Positions 37,362 through 46,752 of a stretch of DNA of 64,000 nucleotides are shown in pieces. The DNA comes from an unicellular cyanobacterium SU2. Its GTDB lineage: Bacteria; Cyanobacteriota; Cyanobacteriia; Cyanobacteriales; Microcystaceae. Within the stretch, counting starts at the first letter, position 1; each line of letters opens with the position of its first letter. Position numbers and translations under genes: made by a program. Where the stretch lies: contig NEED01000027.1 of the NCBI GenBank assembly GCA_002110465.1, positions 1 through 64,000 of the forward strand, read 5' to 3'. The notes beneath the pieces are model-generated. The model was not told the origin of the DNA, searched no databases, and worked only from the letters and a program-made list of their open reading frames with translations.

Positions 37362-39806
37362 ATGACAAAACAGAACAAGATTCAACAACGGGTTGTTATT
37401 ATTTTATTATTTGTTTTGAGTCTAGCCGGTCTCTCACTTCTAGCTTATCGATGGGTTTTTAAAAATGGAGATGGGCCTCCTATACCATTGCCTAGTGGAT
37501 ATCAGATTTATCAACCATTTTTTCTAGCTGTACCTAATGAAGAAGCTTTAGAAAACGAGGATCGTTACAGTCCTGTTATAAGTGAATATGTAAAAAGTTT
37601 TGAAGATCTGGACTTTAAAGAGCATAAATACCAAAACAAACCTTATTACTCGATTTCACCCAGCCGAACACATTGGCCAAATTTCATCCCACGCATCCGA
37701 ACAACTGGCACAGGCTCTGTGATGATAAGAAATATCAACGTTGGGAAAATATCTTCAGAAGGAATAAAGTTAGGTGAATTAGGGACAATAAATTTAGACT
37801 TTGGAGCGCGGAGTAATATTCAACTCAAAAATACTAGAGAAGCTTCGATGGAACTCGGAGACCCTAAGTTTATTAGTCAATTAGCATTCAAAAATCAAAA
37901 AAAAGAACATCGGGTTTATTTTATTGATCGAATGTATATTGCTGATCTTGAGCAAGATACAAAAGCAGGTATTTCTGCAAGTCTGAACGGCAAAAAATCT
38001 AATCTAGCTGATTTTGAAACAGAATTTAGAAGTTACTATAAGGGATTTAGTTTGGTTCTTGGGTCTGAATTTCAGTTACTAAATTCTAGTGCATACTTAC
38101 CAGACAATAAGTTTTCTGGTACGACACAGGAGCAAATGGCTTACGATCTTGAGCGCGTATTGGGAATTCGTCGAAACAAGGCACTTGCTTTATCTAGAGA
38201 GCCAGTTAAATCTCATTTATTCGAAGGCGATAAAGTTAAGATTGAGATAGTACGACCATTCGGGGGAGATCTTGGTAATCAACGAATACAAATAGATTCT
38301 GGAGATGAAGAGAAAATTCGTGAATTAGAATCAAACTTTGCTGTTCTTGAGCCAGGAACATACAAAATTACTTATGTAATGTTTAATGCAGATTTAGCTT
38401 ACTACCTCGAAAACTCAATTACAATACATAATGATTTGTCTGTGGAAATTGAACCAGATTTATACGATTGGGGGGCGGTTAGATGGGAAAGGTTTAACGT
38501 TCTTCAAGAGTATAACTATAGAAACCAAAAAAATCTAGAAAAAATAATAGAAAGGATCGACCATCTTAGAAAAGAGATATTTCAGGATGCTTTAAGACGA
38601 TCCAGTCCGTTTAATATTGATTCGGAAAATTCACAAGACTTAAAAGCTCTGGTAAAAACTGCACCGATATCAGATTTACAAGCTGAACTCAAAAAAATTT
38701 CGCCTGATGCTCCATTAACAAGAGAGCAACGACTTCGCAAAAATCTTGCAGAGTATTGGTTAGCTTATTTAAATAATAATCAACTTCCGCCGAATGAGGA
38801 AGCTGCAAAATACGAAGGATATACCCAAGAAGATGCAGAAATTAAATGGATGCAGGCTAATCACAAGTTAAAATCAGCTATAGATTCAAAAGATTCAGAG
38901 CAATTTGTTGAAGCTGCTGTCCTCTTCCGCAGAGCAGCCGAACTTTTAAAAAGTGAACAGATCAAAGATCAAGCTCTTATTGCTTATATTAATGGGGCTA
39001 CACTGGAGGCTAATAAATCAGCAGAAAAACTACAAAAAGCAGAAGAAGCTTTATTAAAACTCAATTTCTTAGAAGCAAGAGAACATGGTCTAGCTGCTCA
39101 GAAGCATGAGCAGAATGCTCAATCTATAAATAACAAAGCTTTAGATCTTTTTGTTGATGCTAACCGTCCCCCAAGAACGTGGCTTGATTGGCTGGGAAAT
39201 CCCGATCCGTTGTCGGGTATGCCCAATTTGTGGCAACGCACAGTTTACAAACCTGGTGATGGAGTTAGCTTTAAAGTTACTGAAGAAGATACTGGTTATG
39301 TAGAAGCTAATAACGGTTCTATTCAAGTTAGCACCCTAGTCAACGTTGACTTGACCAAACATAAGTATCTTGCCTGGGATTGGAAGGCAATTGAATTGCC
39401 ACCGAAAGGTGATCTTCGTAATGATGAAACAGACGATCAAGCCATTCAAGTAGTAGTAACTTTTCAATTACCTGACGGTAGTCCCAAACTACTGGACTAT
39501 GTTTGGGATACTAATGCTCCGATAGGAACTGTTCACGAGCGTGAAGTAGGGTTTCCTGGCTTGAAGCGTGACCTTTCTTATTTAGTCGTGGAAAGTGGTA
39601 CAGAATACCAGAACCAATGGCGACCTGTACGCAGGAATCTCGTCGAAGACTTCAAACAAGTTTTTCGAAATTCACCAGAACCAAGCCTTGTTAAAAGTGT
39701 TACAGTCCAAACTAATTCTTGGAGAACAGAAACTAAGTCTGCGGGTGAAGTAGGTCAAATACGCTTCACTAAAGAGCTACTCTCGGATGAGGAAAAACTT
39801 CACTAA
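37362..39806 (+). CDS. Large exported protein with C-terminal DUF3047-like domain
   Basis: 814 residues. A single N-terminal membrane anchor (about 11-33, VVIILLFVLSLAGLSLLAYR) is followed by a beta-rich region (90-370) that I do not recognise. Next come helical, Glu/Lys/Ala-rich segments with coiled-coil character (about 385-590). The last 200 residues resemble DUF3047: WQRTVYKPGDGVSFKV, HKYLAWDWKAIELPP, DDQAIQVVVTFQLPDG, YLVVESGTEYQNQW, RRNLVEDFKQVFRN and a closing VGQIRFTKEL. DUF3047 is a secreted beta-sandwich of unknown role, possibly binding glycans. Operon context with the EEP enzyme suggests that they act together outside the membrane. Confidence 0.65.
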   Translation: MTKQNKIQQRVVIILLFVLSLAGLSLLAYRWVFKNGDGPPIPLPSGYQIYQPFFLAVPNEEALENEDRYSPVISEYVKSFEDLDFKEHKYQNKPYYSISPSRTHWPNFIPRIRTTGTGSVMIRNINVGKISSEGIKLGELGTINLDFGARSNIQLKNTREASMELGDPKFISQLAFKNQKKEHRVYFIDRMYIADLEQDTKAGISASLNGKKSNLADFETEFRSYYKGFSLVLGSEFQLLNSSAYLPDNKFSGTTQEQMAYDLERVLGIRRNKALALSREPVKSHLFEGDKVKIEIVRPFGGDLGNQRIQIDSGDEEKIRELESNFAVLEPGTYKITYVMFNADLAYYLENSITIHNDLSVEIEPDLYDWGAVRWERFNVLQEYNYRNQKNLEKIIERIDHLRKEIFQDALRRSSPFNIDSENSQDLKALVKTAPISDLQAELKKISPDAPLTREQRLRKNLAEYWLAYLNNNQLPPNEEAAKYEGYTQEDAEIKWMQANHKLKSAIDSKDSEQFVEAAVLFRRAAELLKSEQIKDQALIAYINGATLEANKSAEKLQKAEEALLKLNFLEAREHGLAAQKHEQNAQSINNKALDLFVDANRPPRTWLDWLGNPDPLSGMPNLWQRTVYKPGDGVSFKVTEEDTGYVEANNGSIQVSTLVNVDLTKHKYLAWDWKAIELPPKGDLRNDETDDQAIQVVVTFQLPDGSPKLLDYVWDTNAPIGTVHEREVGFPGLKRDLSYLVVESGTEYQNQWRPVRRNLVEDFKQVFRNSPEPSLVKSVTVQTNSWRTETKSAGEVGQIRFTKELLSDEEKLH

Positions 39807-40633
39807 GAATTTGGGGGTTAGTGATAAGAAATCATTAATTTCTCTTACCATTACCTATTCCCGACCAAAACTAGCCTGCATTATTCATGAAGAAAAAAAC
39901 AAAACCCAAAAAATCAAAAATGGGCATCAAGAGGTATTTTCTGTTAAATAGATTTCAAGAAGTAGGTGATATGACCAATAAAATTCAAAAAAACTAGCTA
40001 AAAAAGCCAAAAAACACTCTTAGGATTTTAGACAGATACACCAATCTTATGAGGCATAGATGTTAGGAAACAATTAATTGTTGACTCGAAGATAATCGTT
40101 GTACCATTAAGAGAATGTCATCATGAAAAGGACGGCGGGGCTGCTAATTCTACTAGAGTTCTTCTCACAGAAACACTTACTTTGGCAGATATTTTTATGA
40201 TGGTTTCTCTCAGACGAGAAAATTGAGCGATCGCCAATCTTGTCCCCTGTGCAGAAGCCCGAAGTTGGCGTAATACCAAATCCGATTTAGATACCCCCTT
40301 TTAAAATTGATAGCTTAAAGCTTGAAAACGCTCCTGCCTTCTGCCCCCTGCCTCGGAGCCTCTTCTAGAAGATAAGATGGGTTTGAGAACCGGATTTGGT
40401 ATAAATAGAAGGTTCGTGCCACCAAGTGCAGCCTCCTGCTGAAACCCTTACTATCCAATGGATATAGAGCTTGAGCTTAAACTTAAGAGCGATCGCTAAA
40501 GAGATAAATTCTAGTAAAAAATGCGTTAAAAGATTTAGAAAAAATTGAGACAGGAAAAACCCTTCCTATCCCCTTAGTTGCCAGTGCCTAAAATTACTTT
40601 TATCCACTCAACTTAATAAATTAATGGCGCAAT
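39807..40633. other. Long intergenic region with MITE-like element
   Basis: 827 bases. No complete gene. A stop-free stretch at 40053-40226 has no usable start and no match that I can name; it may be a gene fragment. The element at 40273-40402 has perfect 12-base inverted ends. HIP1 sites lie near 40227 and 40489. Confidence 0.45.
40273..40402. mobile_element. MITE-like element with perfect terminal inverted repeats
   Basis: ATACCAAATCCG (40273-40284) and CGGATTTGGTAT (40391-40402) are exact reverse complements, bounding 130 bases with no coding capacity. Short non-coding elements with ACCAAATCCG-type ends are abundant in Cyanothece-like genomes to my knowledge. A clean target duplication is not obvious. 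Confidence 0.55.
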
Positions 40634-42574
40634 CTAAAGGCAAATTCTACCATTAGACTTTATAGGGTTGTGTGGTAAAAAATTAGTTACTTCACCTGTT
40701 AATAACCAATTGTCCATTGTTGAAGGTTTCTCAACTTTTTTAAGTTGACTTTTGAGAGCTTCACCTTCTAGTATTTCTTGTTCTAAAAGCATTTTAGCAG
40801 TTGTTTCTAATAATGCTTTATTTTCTTCTAAAATATTTAAAGCAATTTGATGCGCGCCATCAACTAATTCTTTAACTTCACTATCAATTTCCTCGGAAAC
40901 TTTAGGGCTAACAGTACGACGAGGATTCGTAAACCCTTCTAAAAATTGTTGTTGTCCTTTTTCAAAGGCAATAGGGCCTAACTTATCACTCATCCCATAC
41001 AACGTAACAAACCGTTCGGCCAAATCCGTCGCCTTTTGAATATCATCACTAGCTCCCGTAGATACCCGACCAAAAATCAACTCTTCGGCTGCCCTTCCCC
41101 CTAATAACGTGGCAATACGTCCGCGAATTTCGTCTTCTAACATCAAAAATCGGTCTTCCTCTGGTAGTTGTAACGTATAGCCCAATGCTCCGACCCCTCG
41201 CGGCACAATAGAAATTTTCTCTACCTTATTCGTTCCTGGCATAATTGCCCCAATCAAAGCATGACCTACCTCATGGTAAGCGACGGTTGTCTTCTCTAAC
41301 TCATTGAGAACCCGCGATCGCTTCTCCAACCCCGTTAAAATGCGTTCAATCGCTTCATTAAAATCTTCCATCATCACAGCCTGGCGATTATTTCGGGCTG
41401 CCAATAGTGCGGCTTCATTGATTAAATTGGCTAAATCTGCGCCGGCAAACCCTGGAGTCCTGGCGGCTAACTTGTCTAAATCCACATCAGACCCTAACCG
41501 AACTTCATGGGCGTGTACCCTTAAAATCGCTTTTCGTCCCGATCTATCAGGTCGATCTACCACAACTTGACGATCAAAACGACCTGGACGTAATAAAGCC
41601 GGATCAAGCACTTCTGGACGGTTTGTGGCGGCGAGTAAAATTACCCCCGTATTCGGGTCAAATCCATCCATTTCTGCTAATAATTGATTGAGAGTTTGTT
41701 CCCGTTCATCATTACCCCCGATCATTCCGCCTAGATTACCCCGTGACTTACCGAGGGCATCTAATTCATCAATAAACACGATGCAAGGAGCCTGAGTTTT
41801 AGCTTGTTCAAACAAATCTCGCACCCGTGAGGCTCCAATACCGACGAATAACTCAATAAATTCTGACCCTGAAATACTAAAGAAAGGGACTCCTGCTTCT
41901 CCGGCGATCGCTTTAGCTAATAAGGTTTTCCCCGTTCCTGGAGGCCCGACCAACAAAACCCCTTTAGGAATTTTAGCTCCTAAATAAGTATATTTATCTG
42001 CATTTTTTAAAAAATCAACAATTTCTTGGAGTTCTGTCTTGGCTTCATCAACTCCTGCTACATCATCAAAAGTTACCCCTGTATCCCCTTCAGAATAAAT
42101 GCGAGCGGTACTTTTACCCACAGTCAAGACCCCAGGGCCATTCATTTGGGAACGACTCAACAACCAAATCCAAATACCAAAGAAAATTAACGGAGGGACG
42201 ATCCAACTCAATAAATTAGCGATCCACCCTGTTTGACTTGGCGGGATGGCTGAAAAGTCTACATTATGAGCTTCTAATCGTTGGGTTAGGTTGGTATCTT
42301 GAGCAATGGGAATTGTTGTTAAGATATGAGGATGCTCTTGGGTTTGTAGTTCAGATTTTAAGGTATATTCAATCTTCTGCGCCCCAATATTCACTCTAGC
42401 TACCTTTCCCGCTTCTATTTGATTAAGAAATTGGCTATAGGGAACAAGAGAGTCTTGCTCGCCACCCATCACCACCAGGTTAAGAAATAAGAGCCAGAGT
42501 AATAAAATAATGACTGTGGGACTTAGACCATTAGGTTTAGGGGTCTTGTCAGACTGATTGCTCTGTGGAGACAT
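40634..42574 (-). CDS. ftsH: FtsH-family ATP-dependent zinc metalloprotease
   Basis: Membrane-bound AAA protease that removes damaged membrane proteins, including photosystem II D1 in cyanobacteria. 646 residues: membrane helices at about 18-37 and 118-139, AAA domain with Walker A GPPGTGKT (210-217) and [15 protein letters not shown] segment [20 protein letters not shown], and the zinc site HEVGH (434-438). Cyanobacteria have about four FtsH paralogues and I cannot assign this one a number. Its start overlaps the end of the upstream hydrolase gene by 26 bases, an arrangement that implies coupled translation. Confidence 0.95.
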   Translation of the reverse strand: MSPQSNQSDKTPKPNGLSPTVIILLLWLLFLNLVVMGGEQDSLVPYSQFLNQIEAGKVARVNIGAQKIEYTLKSELQTQEHPHILTTIPIAQDTNLTQRLEAHNVDFSAIPPSQTGWIANLLSWIVPPLIFFGIWIWLLSRSQMNGPGVLTVGKSTARIYSEGDTGVTFDDVAGVDEAKTELQEIVDFLKNADKYTYLGAKIPKGVLLVGPPGTGKTLLAKAIAGEAGVPFFSISGSEFIELFVGIGASRVRDLFEQAKTQAPCIVFIDELDALGKSRGNLGGMIGGNDEREQTLNQLLAEMDGFDPNTGVILLAATNRPEVLDPALLRPGRFDRQVVVDRPDRSGRKAILRVHAHEVRLGSDVDLDKLAARTPGFAGADLANLINEAALLAARNNRQAVMMEDFNEAIERILTGLEKRSRVLNELEKTTVAYHEVGHALIGAIMPGTNKVEKISIVPRGVGALGYTLQLPEEDRFLMLEDEIRGRIATLLGGRAAEELIFGRVSTGASDDIQKATDLAERFVTLYGMSDKLGPIAFEKGQQQFLEGFTNPRRTVSPKVSEEIDSEVKELVDGAHQIALNILEENKALLETTAKMLLEQEILEGEALKSQLKKVEKPSTMDNWLLTGEVTNFLPHNPIKSNGRICL

Positions 42575-43292
42575 GATAGTTCACTCCTTCGGCAGATGAT
42601 AATATCGAGTTAGTTGGGGAAATAAGGTTAAAATGACGTTTGAACCATTCACAAGCCAATTTTGCTACCATTTCTAATGCTCCTGATTCTTCAAACAAAT
42701 GGGTTGCCCCAGGAACAATCGTTAATTCTTTTTGACCCTGGAGTTGTTCTAACGCCCATTGATTAAGATTAAGTACCATCTGATCTCTACCCCCGACAAT
42801 TAATAGGGTGGGAGTTTTTACTTGATTCAAAGACTTTTTGGCTAAATCAGGACGACCCCCACGAGAGACGATCGCCCTCACTGCTTTCGGACATTGAGCC
42901 GCAGCCACTAAAGCCGCTCCTGCCCCTGTACTTGCCCCAAAATAGCCAATTTTTAAAGATTGGGTAGGGGCATACTGTTGTAACCATTGGGTAGCTCCTA
43001 TGACCCTTTGTGCTAACAGAGGAATATTAAATCGGAGGTGTCTGGTATGTTGATCTATGGCTTCTTCAGCAGGCGTTAACAAGTCCATCAGTAAGGTAGC
43101 CAGTCCTGCTTTTTGTAAAACCTCAGCAACGTAACGGTTGCGAAGACTGTGACGACTACTCCCGCTACCGTGAACAAATACAACGATTCCACAAGCATTG
43201 TGGGGAATTTCTAAAATTCCTTGAAGAGTAACAGTTCCTGTGTTGATGGAAACGTCATTATCTTGATCTCGATGGGAAGATATAGTGTTCAT
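42549..43292 (-). CDS. Alpha/beta hydrolase, dienelactone-hydrolase-like
   Basis: A cytosolic hydrolase of 247 residues. FVHGSGSSRHSLRNRYVAEV forms the oxyanion-hole loop. The nucleophile elbow is the GASTGAG sequence (Ser near 120), later Asp in IVGGRDQMVLNLN and His in PGATHLFEE complete the triad. In many bacteria this hydrolase type is encoded beside or fused to the phosphoribosyltransferase type found just upstream here (16 bases apart). Substrate unknown. It overlaps ftsH by 26 bases. Confidence 0.85.
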   Translation of the reverse strand: MNTISSHRDQDNDVSINTGTVTLQGILEIPHNACGIVVFVHGSGSSRHSLRNRYVAEVLQKAGLATLLMDLLTPAEEAIDQHTRHLRFNIPLLAQRVIGATQWLQQYAPTQSLKIGYFGASTGAGAALVAAAQCPKAVRAIVSRGGRPDLAKKSLNQVKTPTLLIVGGRDQMVLNLNQWALEQLQGQKELTIVPGATHLFEESGALEMVAKLACEWFKRHFNLISPTNSILSSAEGVNYHVSTEQSV

Positions 43293-43300
43293 TTTCTTAT

Positions 43301-43318
43301 CTAACTATTAACTATTAA
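43301..43318. repeat. Heptamer tandem repeat over a gene end
   Basis: CTAACTATTAACTATTAA spans the stop codon of the phosphoribosyltransferase gene and the 15-base gap to the hydrolase gene. Same repeat family as 32150 and 56084. Confidence 0.55.
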
Positions 43319-43970
43319 CGAATAATTTTTGATGGGCTTGAGCTAATAAAAAACGAACTTCGCTATCAGTAGTTTGAGAGAAATCTTCGTACCAGAGACT
43401 AATAGAGTGGAGAGAATTGGGCATACTTAAACAAACCATTTGGTCTACTTCGGTAGCTAATTCTTGGCAAACTATGGGAGGAGCTACAGGAACCGCTACA
43501 ATAATTTTTCTGGGCTTTTGTTGTTTTAAGGCAGCAATAGCAGCTTTAATGGTTGAGCCGGTTGCAATACCATCATCGACGAGAATAATGGTTTTATTTT
43601 TGATGACAGGGAAAGGTCGCTGTCCTCGATAAGAGCGATCGCGGCGTTCTAATTCTTGTTTTTCTTTGGCAACCACTTGCTCAATTATCTGAGGGGAAAT
43701 CTGTAGCCAATTGACGATTTCTCGGTTAATAATTTTCACTTCTCCTAAGGCGATCGCCCCCATGGCTAATTCTTGTCTCCCAGGGACACCTAGTTTTCTC
43801 ACTAAACAAATATCTAAAGGAAGGTTGAGTTTCTGAGAAATTTCAAAGGCAACTGGAACTCCTCCTCTGGGTAAAGCTAAAATTAGACCATCGGAACAGT
43901 TAGTATACTTAATTAGCTTAGCTCCCAAGATTCGACCCGCTTCGTGGCGATTGTGAAAGATAATAGTCAT
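43308..43970 (-). CDS. Phosphoribosyltransferase-like protein paired with hydrolase
   Basis: 220 residues. Type I PRTase fold: LILALPRGGVPVAFEISQKL at the PPi loop, the flexible hood ELAMGAIALG, and the PRPP motif KTIILVDDGIATGSTIKAA near 128-140. The PRGGVPVA and GVPGREEL-type strings define the group often linked with dienelactone hydrolase domains. The ligand is unknown; classical purine or pyrimidine salvage is not implied. First gene of a probable three-gene operon with the hydrolase and ftsH. Start ATG 43970. Confidence 0.85.
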   Translation of the reverse strand: MTIIFHNRHEAGRILGAKLIKYTNCSDGLILALPRGGVPVAFEISQKLNLPLDICLVRKLGVPGRQELAMGAIALGEVKIINREIVNWLQISPQIIEQVVAKEKQELERRDRSYRGQRPFPVIKNKTIILVDDGIATGSTIKAAIAALKQQKPRKIIVAVPVAPPIVCQELATEVDQMVCLSMPNSLHSISLWYEDFSQTTDSEVRFLLAQAHQKLFVNS

Positions 43971-44089
43971 AATCTTATCTTTGTGCCTTTTTTGATGGTT
44001 ATGAATGGGCTTTAAAAACGTTTACTCAATATCCCTTTTTATTGTGTAGCTGAACTACTCAATACTGCTCAATTGACGACTAATTTAGC

Positions 44090-44416
44090 TCAAGAACAGC
44101 TTATATTGAATCGATCAAGCCAATACAGTAACCCTAAAGTTTGTTGAAATTGCAACCTTAATTGTTCAGCTTGGGTTGTTTTTAGCTTAAGCCAATCCCA
44201 CAAAAGGATTTGTTCTGAGTAAGGTTTCCCTGGCGCAATGGGTAATGCGTCTGGATCACCGGCAGGACTAATTATCGGTAAACGATGTTTTTGAACCCTA
44301 ACTGACTCAATGGCTGATGGAGAGACAATAGACGAGGGATTAGGTAAGTCCCAAGGATCTTGAATCAGGTTGTTCCTTAGACTTTTTGGGCTGGTTTTAA
44401 GGTTGGGGTTTAACAT
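44090..44416 (-). CDS. Hypothetical protein, 108 residues, Pro-rich
   Basis: No family recognised. The gene is supported by a strong GGAGG ribosome-binding site about ten bases before ATG 44416. The first 75 residues are Pro/Ser-rich and polar (PWDLPNPSSIVSP, SPAGDPDALPIAPGKP). The last 35 form an amphipathic helix (LKLKTTQAEQLRLQFQQTLG). No membrane segment or signal. It probably forms its own transcript, 118 bases before the phosphoribosyltransferase start. Confidence 0.6.
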   Translation of the reverse strand: MLNPNLKTSPKSLRNNLIQDPWDLPNPSSIVSPSAIESVRVQKHRLPIISPAGDPDALPIAPGKPYSEQILLWDWLKLKTTQAEQLRLQFQQTLGLLYWLDRFNISCS

Positions 44417-44727
44417 AATTTCCCCCTCCTGATGAATCGCTACTTGTGATGATTAGAGCCTTAGTTGGTGAGGACGAATAAAACTCTAACGATCTACTTC
44501 TAGGTTAACAATTTTTTTAGTTAATTAATGTTACAAAATCCAAGGTTAAAGGCGATCGTGCTGAGGGATTATCTCAACAGTATTCTAAATTGTTTTGATG
44601 TCCTTTTGGCATTTGGAGTTATCAAATTAGTGATACTGAGATCAACCCTAATGTGGATTTATGACCATCAGAACCTCATTCATTGATGGTCTTCGATAAT
44701 CTTTTAAATGTTTGATGTATCCGTGTT
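44417..44727. other. Intergenic region, nothing recognised
   Basis: 311 bases between two minus-strand genes. One partial HIP1-like GGCGATCG and otherwise AT-rich DNA. No hairpin or short gene that I would defend. Confidence 0.4.
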
Positions 44728-45345
44728 TTAACGCAGAAAACTGCTGATTAACCAGAATATGATCAATGTGACCACACTTGCCATCTTATCAGCTTCTAAG
44801 GGAACTGTTAGATTAGCACCTCCGAGTAAGCCAATCAGGCCGGTTCCTAAAGCTACGCCAATCAATAAACCCAGAATTGTCATTAAGAGAGCGCGGCCAA
44901 ACTTTTGTTCTTTACGGTTGAGAAAATAGACATTAGCGAAAACGCCTAACACTAAGATCAGGGGAATCTGATTACTCGAGACAAAAATAGTGATGGCAGC
45001 TAAGACAGCAAAAACTCCCCCACAGACAAGAATTTCATTAGAAGAGGGTGTATCAATCAACCTTTGCAACCAAGGGGGAGAAGTATTCAGGGATAGGGGA
45101 GGAGGACTTGAAGGAACATCTACAGAACGTTCTGGAAAACGGATGCGATCAGGGACTTTGATTTTGCCTTCTTGTCTCATCCTGAGACGTTCCATAATGA
45201 TGGCATCATAAGCAGCCTCAATATTTTCAATCAGCTTACTATTGTTACTATATTCTTGACTTAATCGATTTTTGGCTTCTTGAATTTCCTCAAATGAAGC
45301 TGAATCACTGATCCCAAGAATTTCATAGGGACTTTGTTGGCTCAT
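44728..45345 (-). CDS. CPP1-like/DUF3353 membrane chaperone-like protein
   Basis: 205 residues. Residues 1-60 are a J-domain-like helical segment (SPYEILGISDSASFEEIQEA, ENIEAAYDAIIMERLRMR) without the HPD signature. A Pro/Ser linker follows, then four hydrophobic helices from about 102 to 204. This is the DUF3353/CPP1 architecture shared by cyanobacteria and chloroplasts. The chloroplast homologue stabilises protochlorophyllide oxidoreductase (family knowledge), so a role in chlorophyll-enzyme maintenance is a reasonable inference. Start ATG 45345. Confidence 0.85.
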   Translation of the reverse strand: MSQQSPYEILGISDSASFEEIQEAKNRLSQEYSNNSKLIENIEAAYDAIIMERLRMRQEGKIKVPDRIRFPERSVDVPSSPPPLSLNTSPPWLQRLIDTPSSNEILVCGGVFAVLAAITIFVSSNQIPLILVLGVFANVYFLNRKEQKFGRALLMTILGLLIGVALGTGLIGLLGGANLTVPLEADKMASVVTLIIFWLISSFLR

Positions 45346-45418
45346 CTAAAATCTCCTTTTATATTGTTTGTATATTAATTAAGCTACTTATTAACTTAAA
45401 CGACAATCGTTTAATCGT

Positions 45419-45703
45419 CTATTCTGTAGGCTTAGTGTTAATTGTCTCCTGATCGGCATCTTTAGAAGACGATTGTTTAACGGCTTTATCTTCCTCTAAC
45501 TGAGCTTTCATTGTGACGGAATTTTCTAGTTGTTGAGCTTCTCGCTTAAATTCGTTTTCAAATTCTTTGGAGGCTTCTTGGAATCCTCGAAGGGCTTTTC
45601 CTAAACTCTGTCCAATTTCTGGTAATTTTTTCGGACCGAAGACTAATAGGGCAATTACCAAAATTAAAACCATTTCTGGGAGTCCGATACCAAAAATATT
45701 CAT
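45419..45703 (-). CDS. tatA: Twin-arginine translocase subunit TatA/Hcf106
   Basis: 94 residues. N-terminal membrane helix MNIFGIGLPEMVLILVIALL, the invariant hinge FGPKKLPEIG, then an amphipathic helix (GKALRGFQEASKEFENEF) and a charged tail: the full TatA/E/B pattern. It forms the pore of the Sec-independent pathway for folded proteins. The F-G-P hinge and length fit TatA; the sequence cannot rule out a TatB-like job. It lies 73 bases upstream of the CPP1-like gene on the same strand. Confidence 0.93.
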   Translation of the reverse strand: MNIFGIGLPEMVLILVIALLVFGPKKLPEIGQSLGKALRGFQEASKEFENEFKREAQQLENSVTMKAQLEEDKAVKQSSSKDADQETINTKPTE

Positions 45704-45820
45704 GCGACTTCCTCTACATTAGTCAATGATTATTACTTATTTTATTATGAGCGATTAGTCCCTTGGCTAGTAACTTAGGCTAATTCATCTAGAAATCATT
45801 CAAATCTTAACCTAAAAAAA

Positions 45821-45835
45821 CCCCGATTAACGGGG
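45821..45835. terminator. Intrinsic terminator after psbH
   Basis: CCCCG (45821-45825) and CGGGG (45831-45835) enclose ATTAA, with six to seven A on the left and five A on the right. On the minus strand this is a GC stem followed by T6, a standard terminator for psbH. Confidence 0.8.
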
Positions 45836-45970
45836 AAAAACCAAAATATAAAAATTAAATTTTTAATTACACAGACTCAACACTAAGTTACCAGATACCG
45901 CTAATCCTTAACCAATAATAGCCTTTAGGAAGCTTTAGATTATCGATAACTGATAACTAATAAAGTAGAA

Positions 45971-46165
45971 CTAACCGCCCCAATCCACGGTAAATCCTTC
46001 GAGAAGGAGAGAAGAGTTGTAAATTTGTAGGATAATTAGTAGAAAAACTAAAAACAATCCCATAAAAACTCCCATTAGAGGAGTGGTTCCCCAACCAGGA
46101 ACTACTTTTCCGTACTCAGAATTTAGTGGTCTGAGCAAATCGCCTAATCCAGTTCGCTGTGCCAT
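45971..46165 (-). CDS. psbH: Photosystem II protein H
   Basis: 64-residue thylakoid subunit of photosystem II with one membrane helix (about 28-50). [20 protein letters not shown] and [20 protein letters not shown] are diagnostic. It helps electron flow between QA and QB and assembly around CP47 (family knowledge). The frame opens three codons earlier (46174), but ATG 46165 gives the known N-terminus. Divergent from psbN across a 387-base region, the usual cyanobacterial arrangement. Confidence 0.97.
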   Translation of the reverse strand: MAQRTGLGDLLRPLNSEYGKVVPGWGTTPLMGVFMGLFLVFLLIILQIYNSSLLLEGFTVDWGG

Positions 46166-46552
46166 AGGTAACAAATGTTGTCTTTAAATTTAGATTTTTT
46201 GTTGACACTCTCGTCGTTAAGCTGAGGCTATAACGAGAGATTCTTGCTTCACTGGGTTTGTCTAGTTTCAAGTTATCTATGTCTTGAAACCCCGTCCAGA
46301 TTCCCCTCCGCAAGCATCTATTTTACGTCCACTGACTGCCTGGCAGCAGACCACAAAACATAGTGAATTATTGTATCACACACTCGTTATAAAGTTGTCG
46401 TTTTGGGCAGAGGCTTTACTGGGGGTGGCCTTAATCGTTTTCTTGTCAAGCTATCGAATTGATTGTTGGAAATGTTTTGGGGGGAAAAATTTAGCAGAAA
46501 TTCTCTAGCAACCGATAAGATAGAAGAATCAATATCAATTTCAACATAACTT
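46166..46552. other. psbH/psbN divergent promoter region
   Basis: Between the two photosystem genes. Overlapping frames on both strands here have poor starts and no recognisable product, so I treat the region as regulatory. Exact promoters are not assigned. Confidence 0.5.
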
Positions 46553-46684
46553 ATGGAACCTGCAACAGTTCTTAGCATCTCCATTGGAGCTATTGTCATC
46601 ATCATTACAGGGTTTGCCGTTTATACCGCTTTTGGTCCTCCGGCTGCCCAATTAAGTGATCCTTTTGAAGATCACGAAGATTAA
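46553..46684 (+). CDS. psbN: PsbN, photosystem II assembly factor
   Basis: 43 residues, complete from ATG 46553 to TAA 46682-46684. MEPATVLSISIGAIVIIITG forms the membrane helix and FAVYTAFGPPAAQLSDPFED is the conserved C-terminal part of PsbN. Known to be needed for photosystem II repair and assembly rather than being a core subunit. Lies divergent from psbH as expected. Confidence 0.96.
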   Translation: MEPATVLSISIGAIVIIITGFAVYTAFGPPAAQLSDPFEDHED

Positions 46685-46705
46685 ATCTTTTGAGTGATTG
46701 ATAGG

Positions 46706-46723
46706 GGCCAACGGCTGTTGGCC
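46706..46723. repeat. REP-like hairpin, copy 2
   Basis: GGCCAAC (46706-46712) pairs perfectly with GTTGGCC (46717-46723) around GGCT. The extended string AGGGGCCAACGGCTGTTGGC parallels the copy at 5480-5497 with compensating changes in both arms. It sits between convergent psbN and lspA and may also terminate transcripts. Confidence 0.65.
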
Positions 46724-46752
46724 TCTACATCAAATCTCATTATTATTGACAG

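Noticed and set aside
40053-40226. Stop-free 58-codon stretch
   Set aside because: No start until near its end. The string ETLTLADIF recalls glutathione transferases, but nothing else matches.
46284-46508. 74-codon plus-strand frame between psbH and psbN
   Set aside because: No ribosome-binding site or family resemblance, and it covers the divergent promoter region.
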